Notes under the pieces: model-generated
Told to the model about the DNA's origin: nothing
Databases searched by the model: none
The model's input: the letters and a program-made list of their open reading frames with translations, nothing else
Assembly: GCA_020161355.1 (NCBI GenBank)
Contig: JAIUOF010000003.1
Span: 1-64,000 of the forward strand
Reading direction: 5' to 3'
Origin: Bacteroidota bacterium
GTDB taxonomy: Bacteria > Bacteroidota > Bacteroidia > Cytophagales > Spirosomataceae
DNA: 64,000 bases
Shown here: piece after piece, positions 1 to 7,874 of the stretch
Layout: each line of letters starts with the position of its first letter
How positions within the stretch are numbered: the first letter of the stretch is position 1
Translations under genes and position numbers: made by a program

Positions 1-150
1 ACGAAAAGATCCCAACTTTTTTTACAATCGTTTTCTTATCCTATCCCCAACAAGTTAATGAACTTTATCCCACTTTCTCGTGAGCTCGTTTAGCTCTTCT
101 CTATCGCTAATTTATCCCCCCTTTTCTCTCTTTCTCTCTTAATCGGGGTG
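1..150 (-). promoter_or_regulatory. Probable rRNA operon 5' leader (transcribed leftward)
   Basis: Read on the minus strand, the segment downstream of two strong promoters contains a box at 63-47 reading GTTCATTAACTTGTTGG. It is followed by an A-rich stretch running to the window edge. Bacteroidota 16S rRNA leaders, as I remember them, typically carry a TTCxTTGACATxTTGG-like box followed by an A/G-rich tract shortly before the mature 16S end. No open reading frame occupies the segment. The 16S gene itself would lie left of the window, so this is an inference from leader resemblance and promoter architecture. Confidence 0.5.
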
Positions 151-182
151 CAAAAGTAGTAAGTTATTTTTTCAGTTCCAAA
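151..182 (-). promoter_or_regulatory. Leftward promoter P2 (proximal)
   Basis: On the minus strand a TTTG (182-179) is followed after 20 nt by TACTTTTG (158-151). This matches the Bacteroidota primary-sigma consensus of TTTG near -33 and TAnnTTTG near -7. Transcription would start around 144 and run out of the left edge. Confidence 0.6.
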
Positions 183-256
183 CTTTTGCAAGAAAAAAAA
201 TTATTTTTTTTACCTCTCTTCCGCTTTCCTTTTCCGCCTCCCCCGTTTTGGGACTG

Positions 257-289
257 CAAAGTTAATACCACCCATTCCCCTTTTCCAAA
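257..289 (-). promoter_or_regulatory. Leftward promoter P1 (distal)
   Basis: On the minus strand TTTG (289-286) is followed after 21 nt by TAACTTTG (264-257). Both this and the proximal promoter begin TTTGGAA. Tandem consensus promoters about 106 bp apart are typical of rRNA operons, which supports the leader call for the segment to the left. Confidence 0.6.
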
Positions 290-468
290 TTTATTTTTAA
301 TTTATTTTTTTGCCTAATCCTTCCCTTCCCTGATAACCAATCAATTATTATTTATACCCTCCACTTTTGTTATACTCTTTCTTGTTTTATTAATATGTAA
401 ATTCCTACACTAATATATTCTTTGATGATTCTTTAGCTTGTAAACTTTTTTTAAACCTCCTAATATTT

Positions 469-604
469 GGGCTAAAGCCCTCTCTAAGAAAGTATGCAAC
501 CTCCTTCTTCAACGGGCTGAAGCCCGTGGCAATTATTTTTTATATGATTGGGCTAAGACTTCTTTGTAATCTGGTGGGACTTTCTTTCAACGGGCTGAAG
601 CCCG
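469..604. repeat. Cluster of GGGCTxAAGCCC palindromes
   Basis: Three short perfect or near-perfect palindromes lie here: GGGCTAAAGCCC at 469-480, ACGGGCTGAAGCCCGT at 512-527 and CGGGCTGAAGCCCG at 591-604. Two are preceded by the same CAA. Half-copies beginning GGGCTAAG (550) and GGGCTTTG (617) sit between and after them. They look like REP-type intergenic palindromes. They are not followed by T-tracts, so they are not ordinary terminators. Confidence 0.6.
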
Positions 605-679
605 CTGTAATAGATTGGGCTTTGAGAAGGTAATGGATACTTTTAATGTTTGTTCTTAAAACTTTAACCTTAACTTAAA

Positions 680-800
680 ACTCATTCCCTGCGAGAGGGA
701 TAGCAGTGAAAAGCCCGTAGTGCGGACGGAATGTGCGTGGACGGACTTGTAACGGATAGCCCGACACCTTATCACCCACGCCTTAGCGTGGGTGGAAAGG
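680..800 (+). repeat. Structured interspersed element
   Basis: The block contains GAGAGGGATAGCAG, then AAGCCCGTAGTGCGGACGG, then GGATAGCCCGACACC. It ends in a perfect 8-bp hairpin with arms CACCCACG (773-780) and CGTGGGTG (787-794) around a CCTTAG loop. GGGATAG and GGATAGCCCGAC words recur, from memory, in intergenic repeats of Bacteroidota genomes. It may be a mobile repeat or a structured RNA of the Flavo-1 kind; I could not compare it with a covariance model. GC content is clearly above the surrounding DNA. Confidence 0.4.
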
Positions 801-886
801 TGGCTCGCCCTAAAAAAAATTGTCAGGAAGTTTTTGAAATGATACAATTATTCTGCTTTTATTTGAAAATGATAAATAATTGCGGC

Positions 887-3028
887 ATGATGAAGAAGGT
901 AAATTGGTTGAACTGGATGCTTTTGTTAGTTGTACAATTGGCATTTTCGCAAAAATACACCTCAGAAATAAAGAGAGACAGCTATGGAGTACCGCATGTA
1001 TGGGGAAAGACTGATGCCGATGCCGTGTTTGGGCTGATGTATGCCCAATGTGAGGATGATTTTGAGAGGGTGGAGATGAATTACATCGAAAAATTGGGGC
1101 GGCTTTCGGAACTCAATGGAGATAAGGATATATATAGTGACCTTTTGATCCGGCTTTTGATAGATGAAAATGAAGCAAAAAAGGAGTATAAAAATGCTCC
1201 AAAGTGGCTAAAAGACCTTTTGGATGCTTATGCAGCAGGAATTAATTACTTTTTGGCCACTCACAAGGCAGTTAAACCAAAACTTTTGAACCATTTCGAG
1301 CCCTGGTACCCACTATTGTGGACAGATGGAAGTATTGGAGCCATAAGCACTGCAGAGCTGGGTACTGAAACTTTGAAGGTTTTTTATGAAAGGAATGATG
1401 AAGGTCTGGGATTCGAGTCTCAAAATGATGATTATGAACAAACGGGCTCCAATGGGTTTGCGATTGGGCCTCAAAAATCTGAATCAGGTAAGGTGATGCT
1501 GTATATCAACCCACACACGACGTTTTATTTCAGGCCTGAGGTGCATGTCAAGAGTGATGACGGACTAAATGCCTATGGAGCTGTGACATGGGGGCAATTT
1601 TTTGTTTATCAGGGTTTTAATGAAAATTGCGGCTGGATGCATACCTCCTCCAACGCCGATGTGGCAGATGTATATCTGGAAAAGGTGATCAGGGAGAAGA
1701 CGGGCTACAAATACTTATATGATGGAAAGTTTCGGAAAATGAAAACTAAAGAAATAAAGATAAAGTATCAGACGTCTGAAGGTTTAAAGGAAAGCGTTTT
1801 TATTGGATATTACACACATAGAGGACCCGTAATGGGCAAAAAAGATGGTAATTGGCTAAGCCTAACCTCATACAACCGCTCCCAAAAGAGTCTGGAGCAA
1901 AGCTGGCTGAGGACCAAAGCAACCGGACTGGATGACTATAAGAAAGTAATGAATATGAAGGCCAACACCTCTAATAATACGGTTTTTGCGGATAAATATG
2001 GGAATATTGCCTACTGGCACGGAAACTATATGCCTGTAAGAGACAAAAATAAAAACTGGTCTCAAGCCCAGGAGGGTTGGCTAAAAAGTAATGATTATGG
2101 TGGATTGCATGAGGTAAAAGATATTGTACATCTCTATAATCCGAATAATGGGTGGATTCAGAACTGTAATTCTACACCGTTTACGGTTTCAGGGGAGGAA
2201 AGTCCCAAAAAAATCGATTTCCCAAGCTACATGGCACCTGACGGGGAGAATTTCAGGGGGCTTAGGGCTGCTGAGTTGCTGAGAAGAGAGGAGAAACTTA
2301 ACCTTGAAAAATTGATAAGTCTGGGCTATGACCGATATCTAAAAATGTTTGAGGTGCTGATTCCGGAATTAGCCCGGAAAACTGATGGAAAATATGAGGG
2401 TGAATTGAGGGAGGCTTTGGACAGCTTGAAAAGCTGGAATTACTATCCAGAAAAAGGAAGCATTGCAACTGCAGTGGCCATAGAATGGGCACAACAGCTT
2501 AATGCAAAATTAAGGAAAGTGTATATCAACCCGGGTGAAAATGACCAGGTACAAAATGCCAACCAATATATAAAAGAAGCCTCCGCTGATGAACTGGTGG
2601 GGCATTTGGAAAAAGCAATTGACAATTACAAAGAACGCTATGGCACCTGGAAAGTGAAATGGGGAGACATCAACCGTTTTCAAAGGATCAACAATAAAAT
2701 AAGTGGCGAACATGATGATGCCCGTGAAAGTATTGCGGTGGCAAATGCCTCAGCTCTTTGGGGTAGCTTGCCCTCATTTAACAGCCGAATGTATTCAGGT
2801 ACCAAAAAGCGATATGGCTATAGCGGTAATAGTTTTGTGTGTGCGGTGGAATTTGGCGAAAAGGTAAGAGCGATGTCGTTGTTGGCAGGTGGTAACAGCG
2901 GGGATGTTAATTCGGCATATTTTAATAATCAAGGAAAAATGTACGCCGAAGGGCAGTTTAAGGAGGTACTTTTTTATCAGGAAGATATAGATAAAAATGT
3001 GGTGAAACAGTATAAGGTAGAGAATTAG
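887..3028 (+). CDS. Penicillin acylase family Ntn-hydrolase, exported
   Basis: A predicted amide hydrolase of the penicillin/acyl-homoserine-lactone/aculeacin acylase family, which cleaves acyl side chains from amides outside the cytoplasm. The start at 887 (or the adjacent ATG at 890) is chosen because it gives a signal peptide, MMKKVNWLNWMLLLVVQLAFS, followed by Gln. Starts further upstream run through the repeat element. Ser188 in GSNGFAIG is the expected N-terminal nucleophile exposed by autocleavage, dividing a short alpha from a long beta chain. Later family features include VTWGQFFVYQGFNENCGWMHT and the TSNNTVFAD segment. The length (713 residues) suits the family. It stands alone; the next gene is convergent. 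Substrate cannot be told from sequence, so antibiotic or quorum-signal hydrolysis is only a possibility. Confidence 0.85.
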   Translation: MMKKVNWLNWMLLLVVQLAFSQKYTSEIKRDSYGVPHVWGKTDADAVFGLMYAQCEDDFERVEMNYIEKLGRLSELNGDKDIYSDLLIRLLIDENEAKKEYKNAPKWLKDLLDAYAAGINYFLATHKAVKPKLLNHFEPWYPLLWTDGSIGAISTAELGTETLKVFYERNDEGLGFESQNDDYEQTGSNGFAIGPQKSESGKVMLYINPHTTFYFRPEVHVKSDDGLNAYGAVTWGQFFVYQGFNENCGWMHTSSNADVADVYLEKVIREKTGYKYLYDGKFRKMKTKEIKIKYQTSEGLKESVFIGYYTHRGPVMGKKDGNWLSLTSYNRSQKSLEQSWLRTKATGLDDYKKVMNMKANTSNNTVFADKYGNIAYWHGNYMPVRDKNKNWSQAQEGWLKSNDYGGLHEVKDIVHLYNPNNGWIQNCNSTPFTVSGEESPKKIDFPSYMAPDGENFRGLRAAELLRREEKLNLEKLISLGYDRYLKMFEVLIPELARKTDGKYEGELREALDSLKSWNYYPEKGSIATAVAIEWAQQLNAKLRKVYINPGENDQVQNANQYIKEASADELVGHLEKAIDNYKERYGTWKVKWGDINRFQRINNKISGEHDDARESIAVANASALWGSLPSFNSRMYSGTKKRYGYSGNSFVCAVEFGEKVRAMSLLAGGNSGDVNSAYFNNQGKMYAEGQFKEVLFYQEDIDKNVVKQYKVEN

Positions 3029-3055
3029 AGTAGAGAGTAGAGAATTTAAGAAATA

Positions 3056-3487
3056 TTAAAAACTTTCTCCCATCAAGGTAAGAACCAGCTTTCTGCCGGA
3101 GTCATAATTGCGGTGCTCTCCCAGATAGATTCCTTGCCATGTACCCAGGTTAAGCTTTCCTTTGGTTACCGGAATCATAGCATGGCAACCAAAGGTTGAA
3201 GATTTTAAGTGTGCGGGCATGTCGTCGGGGCCTTCATAGTTATGATGATAGTGCCTGGCATTTTCTGGAAATAAGATATTGGAGTGTCGTTCAAAATCTC
3301 CCCGGACAGTTGGGTCGCAGTTTTCATTGATGGTAAGGCTGGCGGAGGTGTGCTTGATAAAAACTTGAAGGAAACCCATTTTGATATTCCTGATCTCAGG
3401 AATACTACTAACAATTTCACCGGTGATGAGATGAAATCCTCTCGGAAAGGGTTTCAGCTTTATTTCTTTTTGAAAAAAATAACTCAT
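3056..3487 (-). CDS. YjbQ / UPF0047 family protein
   Basis: A 143-residue protein of the YjbQ family, a small trimeric beta-fold family for which a secondary thiamine-phosphate synthase activity has been reported; the physiological role is unsettled. Visible family signatures are FIKHTSASLTINENCDPTVR, the HNYEGPDDMPAHLKSS segment and GTWQGIYLGEHR near the C-terminus, which together carry the conserved His and acidic residues. The start codon overlaps the stop of the upstream alpha/beta hydrolase gene in an ATGA arrangement, so the two are probably co-transcribed and translationally coupled. Confidence 0.88.
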   Translation of the reverse strand: MSYFFQKEIKLKPFPRGFHLITGEIVSSIPEIRNIKMGFLQVFIKHTSASLTINENCDPTVRGDFERHSNILFPENARHYHHNYEGPDDMPAHLKSSTFGCHAMIPVTKGKLNLGTWQGIYLGEHRNYDSGRKLVLTLMGESF

Positions 3488-4257
3488 AATGCAAAATTTA
3501 CAACAGCGTCAACAAATTCCTTTGGTTTTGTAGCGTGAACCCAGTGATTGGCACCCTCTATGGTTAATAACTCTCCCTTTGGAAAGCCCTCTTTAAAGTT
3601 CTGAAAATCTGCATCTGAAATATAACTTGATTCGGAACCACGAATCAAAAGAGCGGGTTTTGTAACCTTTTTTTCCATTAAAATTTCCTGACCAACAAGA
3701 TAAATATTTTCGGAAATTACCGGCACATTGATTCTCCAGTCAAAGCCTCCCTCATCGGTGCGATAGAGGTTTTTAAGAATAAACTGCTTTTCTCCAAAAT
3801 CACTAACAAACTGTGAAAATATCTCCTCAGCGTCTTTTCTGCTTTGAATTTCATGAAGATTAATAGCGGCCAACCCGGCCAGAATATGGTCGTGATGGGT
3901 AGGATAAAATCTCGGAGCGATATCCACGACAATGATTTTGCTAAAATTAGAATACTTTTGAGCATAAGTCATGACCGTTTTCCCACCCATGGAATGCCCC
4001 ACCAATACCGGTTCATGGATCTCGTTATTTTTTAGAAATTCATCCAAATCTTCAGCCATAACTTCGTAATTAAAGTATGTCCCGCGTGGCGACTGGCCGT
4101 GATTTCGGGCATCGAGGGTGAAGACCTCAAAACCTGCTTCGGCAATATTTTTGGAAACGGTAAACAGATTATCACTCGACCCAAAAACCCCATGAAGAAT
4201 CACTATCGGTTTACCTTCACCTGTTTTTCTGAAAAATAATTCCATGTATCTTTTCAA
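3484..4257 (-). CDS. Alpha/beta hydrolase (YbfF-like esterase)
   Basis: A 257-residue cytosolic serine hydrolase. It has the oxyanion segment LHGVFGSSDN (21-30), LDARNHGQSPRG, the nucleophile elbow GHSMGG with Ser89, and a C-terminal catalytic His in GANHWVHATKP. These match the YbfF-type esterase branch, whose members hydrolyse short acyl esters or thioesters. No signal peptide is present. An internal ATG four codons downstream is an alternative start. It is the first gene of a two-gene unit with the YjbQ-family gene, overlapping it by 4 bp. The natural substrate is unknown. Confidence 0.85.
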   Translation of the reverse strand: MKRYMELFFRKTGEGKPIVILHGVFGSSDNLFTVSKNIAEAGFEVFTLDARNHGQSPRGTYFNYEVMAEDLDEFLKNNEIHEPVLVGHSMGGKTVMTYAQKYSNFSKIIVVDIAPRFYPTHHDHILAGLAAINLHEIQSRKDAEEIFSQFVSDFGEKQFILKNLYRTDEGGFDWRINVPVISENIYLVGQEILMEKKVTKPALLIRGSESSYISDADFQNFKEGFPKGELLTIEGANHWVHATKPKEFVDAVVNFAL

Positions 4258-4472
4258 TTAAAAGGTGCAAAGATATAGATTTTCGTCTTGGCTTTTATTT
4301 TGCTTCTCAACAAAAACGCGTTTCAGGACTTTCTCCAAAACAAAAAATTTAAAGGTGAATAACCCTGGAATTAAAATGATTTCAAGCTCTCCGGGTTTTA
4401 TCACATATAAAAAACAAATTGTCTGTAAGAAGCTTACCACTCATCAAATATTTTTAGTTAGCAGCATAATTT

Positions 4473-4503
4473 TTTAGGAAAATTGAAGTTTTATTTTCCT
4501 AAA
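4473..4503. promoter_or_regulatory. Perfect 11-bp inverted repeat upstream of the coiled-coil membrane gene
   Basis: Arms TTTAGGAAAAT (4473-4483) and ATTTTCCTAAA (4493-4503) are exact reverse complements separated by 9 nt. The element ends 14 nt before the likely ATG at 4518. No T-tract follows on the plus strand, so it looks more like an operator or a 5'-UTR hairpin than a terminator. Confidence 0.45.
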
Positions 4504-4517
4504 GTACCGTGCAGATT

Positions 4518-5570
4518 ATGAATTGGTTGAAAAAGTTATTGCTATTATTTAAAAGAAAAAAAGAAGACGAGAATCCTGATGCGGAGGTAACAGAAGTTTT
4601 ACCGGAGAAAAAGCCTTTTTTCCCGGATGAAAACAACATGATTCTCAACCCCGACGAGGTGGAAATGCCCTACTGGCTGGCCAACGAAGATGCCCTGAAA
4701 GACGAAGGGGTGATTTTTGGGTTATCTGACACCCAGCCTGATGAAAAATTACAAGTAATTTCGTCGTTTTTCGCAAAAATAAGCTCTGAATTTTTGCAGA
4801 AAAAAGAAGAACTCAATGAGAAAATCGGCGAGCTGAATCTGCAAATCGAAAAAAAACACTTGCAACTCGAGAATCTCAAGCAAAAAGCTGAGAAGGTTTT
4901 AACCTCAGAAAAAGCCGAAGAAAACATTTTAAGAGTGACGGTCGGCCTGATTTTGTCAATAGGTATGGCTGCCGGAAACTACTTTATCATTGACCATGCC
5001 CTCAGCAAAGGTTTTGAAACCAAGCATCAGTTTATCGCATGGGGAGTTTTTCTTACCGGTATGTTTAATCTTTATGGTTTGTCATCGGTGATTCATAACG
5101 AGGATAGACTTACATGGAAAAAGGTAGTTGAAGAATTTGGAATGCCTCTTGCGGCTTCTCTTTTTGTTTTGGCATTCACAATTCCTTATGTATCTCCTTT
5201 TCAGTCGGTTGCATACTTTGTTTTTACATTTTTAGGCTTTCTGATTTCGGGAAAATTGTTTTTGGGAAATCTCACAAAAATCAAAACCGAATGGAGAAAT
5301 TTTGTTTTTAACCGGAACATAAATCGCGACCTCAATAAAATAGAATCTGATTGGAAAGAGGAAACTGAGCAGCTTGAAACCGAAATTGAAAAACTAAGAA
5401 TTGAAAAATGGAAGATAATTCCTGAGCTGAATAAAATGGAATCGGAACTTGATCGTATCAAAGCCGACCAACAAGCGGTTGAAAATATTTTTCTAAGTGA
5501 ATTTAACCTTGCCAAAAATTATAAAAATAAATTAAGCGGCAATCAGTTAAAGAAAATTATGGGAGATTGA
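4518..5570 (+). CDS. Unrecognised four-TM membrane protein with coiled coils
   Basis: I do not recognise the family. The ATG at 4518 is preferred over a GTG three codons upstream, giving 350 residues. From the N-terminus there is a basic amphipathic stretch (WLKKLLLLFKRKK), an acidic linker, and a heptad-rich coiled coil (about residues 80-135). Four hydrophobic helices follow (about 138-160, 168-190, 204-223, 226-248), with NEDRLTW after the second, and then a second long charged coiled coil to the C-terminus. No signal peptide or catalytic motif is visible. It resembles the next gene in layout and in the segment after TM1 (AWGVFLTGM here, AWAFACGLAG there), which suggests an ancient paralogous pair. 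A role as a membrane scaffold or a channel-like assembly is speculation. Confidence 0.7.
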   Translation: MNWLKKLLLLFKRKKEDENPDAEVTEVLPEKKPFFPDENNMILNPDEVEMPYWLANEDALKDEGVIFGLSDTQPDEKLQVISSFFAKISSEFLQKKEELNEKIGELNLQIEKKHLQLENLKQKAEKVLTSEKAEENILRVTVGLILSIGMAAGNYFIIDHALSKGFETKHQFIAWGVFLTGMFNLYGLSSVIHNEDRLTWKKVVEEFGMPLAASLFVLAFTIPYVSPFQSVAYFVFTFLGFLISGKLFLGNLTKIKTEWRNFVFNRNINRDLNKIESDWKEETEQLETEIEKLRIEKWKIIPELNKMESELDRIKADQQAVENIFLSEFNLAKNYKNKLSGNQLKKIMGD

Positions 5571-5612
5571 CGATTCAACGATTGACGATTGACAATTAAC
5601 GATTGGAGATTT
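5570..5612. repeat. Short tandem ACGATT repeats between the paired membrane genes
   Basis: ACGATT occurs at 5570, 5578, 5585 and 5599, with related GACAATTA and GGAGATT words between and after. It begins inside the stop codon of the upstream gene and lies in a 98-bp intergenic gap. Such degenerate GATTGAC repeats probably arise by slippage; no function is apparent. Confidence 0.6.
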
Positions 5613-5668
5613 AAGGAAATTTATAAAAAACAAACAAGCTGATTGCAAACAGCTAAAAGCTATTAAAA

Positions 5669-7045
5669 ATGAAATTAGAAAACAATAACGGGGATTTTGA
5701 AAAAGGCATTGAAAATGGCCTCGACGATATAGAAAAAAGCAATTATGAAGGGTTTGTTTCCAGCGAAGTTAATCTTGACTGGCTTTTGGAAAACAAATCC
5801 CGGTTGGAAAACGAAATCAAAATGCATGAGGACTTGATTTTGCAGACCAAAAGCGAAAAAATTGACATTTTAAACCAGAAACAAACCGCCAATCCGGAGT
5901 TTTCGGAGCAAAGTCATCTGGCTCAGCATTTGGAAGATGAAATCGAGCAGCATAAAAATCGGATCACGGACCTCCACGCCAAAAAGGATCAGGAAAAGAC
6001 TCCGTATCCTTTCCTTGCGGGTTTGATTTATTTGGTTGCGGGTATCACGTTTATTTTGGGCGACCTTATTATTTCACATGAAATCGTTGCCTATGCTCTC
6101 AATATCAGAAATACCACCGAAGCCTGGGCATTTGCCTGTGGTCTGGCAGGGGTTTCGATTTTGATGAAACCAGCCTATGAAAGACTCGTGGAGCAACCTT
6201 ATCTGACCAATTTTAGTCCGGCCACAAAAAAAATGCATAATATTTTTCAGACTGCCCTTGTGGTAATCTCGATTGGTACCCTTGCCATATTGGGGTGGTT
6301 TAGGTATGAGGCATATAAAACAGACAGACTGAAAGAGGCTCTCAACCGTGAAATCAAAAGTATGCAGCTGGAGGCAACTCCACTTATTGCAACAGCCAAT
6401 GCACCGATTCCAGATAACTCGGCTTTGAACGCCAAAATCGAGCTCAAACTCAAAGAATATGACCAACTCAACCAAAAACTGGTCAACAGTCCATGGGCAT
6501 TGCTTTCTTTCGTATTGAGTGGGGTGCTGTTTGCCATAGCGGGAGCCATCAGTTTGGGAATAGCATTCCCGAGTTTACAGATATATTGGAAACGGTGGTT
6601 TCAGTACAACCCAGCCATTAATCGTTCAAAGCGAATAATCAGGCGAAGGACTAAAAAACTAAATGAAGTAAGAAAACCACTATTCAAAGTGCAGTCTCAG
6701 TTGGAGTTTATGAATCAAAAACTTGAACTTTTGCCGGATCTAAAAGAACTCGAAAGTAAAAAATCAGTACTGAGTACAGAATTGAATGAAGTAAATGAAA
6801 AAATAAAGTTTGCGATAGAGTCGGCACGGGTAAGCAACTACAATGAAGGCTACGATACCGGAAATCAGAACAGACAAAATCTTTCGGCAGAAGAATTGGA
6901 AGAATATCGCAAAAATATGCTGGAACGCCTGAAATACCGTCGTGATGAGATTTCGGAAAAAAATCCCAGAACCTATAGAAGCAATGGACTCCGGCCACAT
7001 CAGGCTCTGAGGAAGGCGATTTCAGATAGTTTTAATGAAAATTAG
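5669..7045 (+). CDS. Unrecognised four-TM membrane protein with coiled coils (partner of the preceding gene)
   Basis: A 458-residue protein of unknown family. It has an acidic N-terminus, then a coiled coil (about residues 40-105). Hydrophobic helices lie near 113-135, 148-167, 190-208 and 274-297, with a charged coil (about 210-272) between the third and fourth. A long basic, heptad-rich C-terminal region ends in SNGLRPHQALRKAISDSF. Like its upstream neighbour it pairs four membrane helices with large cytoplasmic coils, and the TM2 regions are similar in both. The order on one strand with a short gap suggests co-expression. No enzymatic motif was found. Confidence 0.7.
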   Translation: MKLENNNGDFEKGIENGLDDIEKSNYEGFVSSEVNLDWLLENKSRLENEIKMHEDLILQTKSEKIDILNQKQTANPEFSEQSHLAQHLEDEIEQHKNRITDLHAKKDQEKTPYPFLAGLIYLVAGITFILGDLIISHEIVAYALNIRNTTEAWAFACGLAGVSILMKPAYERLVEQPYLTNFSPATKKMHNIFQTALVVISIGTLAILGWFRYEAYKTDRLKEALNREIKSMQLEATPLIATANAPIPDNSALNAKIELKLKEYDQLNQKLVNSPWALLSFVLSGVLFAIAGAISLGIAFPSLQIYWKRWFQYNPAINRSKRIIRRRTKKLNEVRKPLFKVQSQLEFMNQKLELLPDLKELESKKSVLSTELNEVNEKIKFAIESARVSNYNEGYDTGNQNRQNLSAEELEEYRKNMLERLKYRRDEISEKNPRTYRSNGLRPHQALRKAISDSFNEN

Positions 7046-7090
7046 AGGGATATTTTTTGAAAAGATGCATTTTTGTAAAAAAGATAAAGA

Positions 7091-7873
7091 ATGCTCTTAA
7101 ATGTTATAAAAATCGGAGGAAATGTAATTGATGATCCACAAAAACTGGACAAATTCCTCCTTGATTTTTCTTTATTACCCGGAAATAAAATCCTGATTCA
7201 TGGCGGCGGAAAAATAGCTACAAAAATCGCAGAAAAATTAGGGATAGAAACCCAAATGGTTGAAGGCAGGAGAATCACAGATAAACCTATGCTTGAAGTA
7301 GTAACGATGGTTTATGGCGGATTGGTCAACAAACAGATAGTGGCCTCTCTTCAGTCTAAAAATTGCAATGCAATTGGCCTAACCGGTGCTGACGGAGGTG
7401 CAATTTTGGCCAAAAAAAGACCTGTAAAAAGCATTGATTATGGTTTTGTGGGTGATATTGAAAAAGTAAATTCAGGTTTCATTGAAAATTTATTAGAAAA
7501 CGGTGTCGCTCCTGTTTTTGCTCCTCTCACTTATGATATAGATGGAAATATGCTAAATACCAATGCCGACACCCAGGCTTCGGCTATTGCGGTTGGCATG
7601 AGTCAGAATTTTGAAGTAAATCTGGTATATTGTTTTGAGAAAAAAGGGGTTTTGCTTGATGCAGAAGACGACGATTCGGTGATTTCGGAAATAAGACCGG
7701 ATTATTATGAGGAATTGAAGGCCTCCGGAGTAATATTCGCCGGGATGATTCCAAAACTGGACAATGCCTTTGCAGCACTCGAAAAAGGCGTAAAAAAAGT
7801 AACGATATGTCAGGCAGAGCAATTGATTGAAGCAGTAAAAAATGGAAATGCAGGAACTGCAATTTTGAGGTAA
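7091..7873 (+). CDS. argB: Acetylglutamate kinase (ArgB)
   Basis: The second enzyme of arginine biosynthesis; it phosphorylates the gamma-carboxylate of an N-acylated glutamate (N-acetyl, or N-succinyl in some Bacteroidota) using ATP. The 260-residue amino-acid-kinase fold shows the N-terminal Lys in IKIGG (Lys7), the HGGGK loop (37-41), GRRITD near residue 60, and LNTNADTQASAIAVG for substrate and nucleotide binding. The length is normal for the short, arginine-insensitive form. No other arg genes adjoin it apart from an M20 deacylase about 1.2 kb downstream. It is followed after 1 nt by a hemolysin-III-like gene, so the two are probably co-translated. Confidence 0.93.
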   Translation: MLLNVIKIGGNVIDDPQKLDKFLLDFSLLPGNKILIHGGGKIATKIAEKLGIETQMVEGRRITDKPMLEVVTMVYGGLVNKQIVASLQSKNCNAIGLTGADGGAILAKKRPVKSIDYGFVGDIEKVNSGFIENLLENGVAPVFAPLTYDIDGNMLNTNADTQASAIAVGMSQNFEVNLVYCFEKKGVLLDAEDDDSVISEIRPDYYEELKASGVIFAGMIPKLDNAFAALEKGVKKVTICQAEQLIEAVKNGNAGTAILR

Positions 7874-7874
7874 A

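Larger units (their letters stand above)
290..886. other. Gene-free region upstream of the acylase gene
   Basis: This roughly 600 bp stretch has no convincing gene. It is very AT-rich up to about 460. It then holds three short GGGCT-centred palindromes (469-604) and a structured repeat-like block (about 680-800), both listed separately. Open frames crossing it on either strand lack any recognisable protein and read through the repeats. Confidence 0.6.

Noticed and set aside
656..847. Minus-strand 63-codon frame in the repeat region
   Set aside because: It lies wholly in the structured repeat element and has no protein-like composition.
731..886. N-terminal extension of the acylase frame
   Set aside because: It reads through the repeat element, and the start at 887/890 gives a proper signal peptide.
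7057..7075. Possible promoter before argB (CATTTTTG)
   Set aside because: The -7 element has CA instead of TA and no TTG lies at the right spacing.
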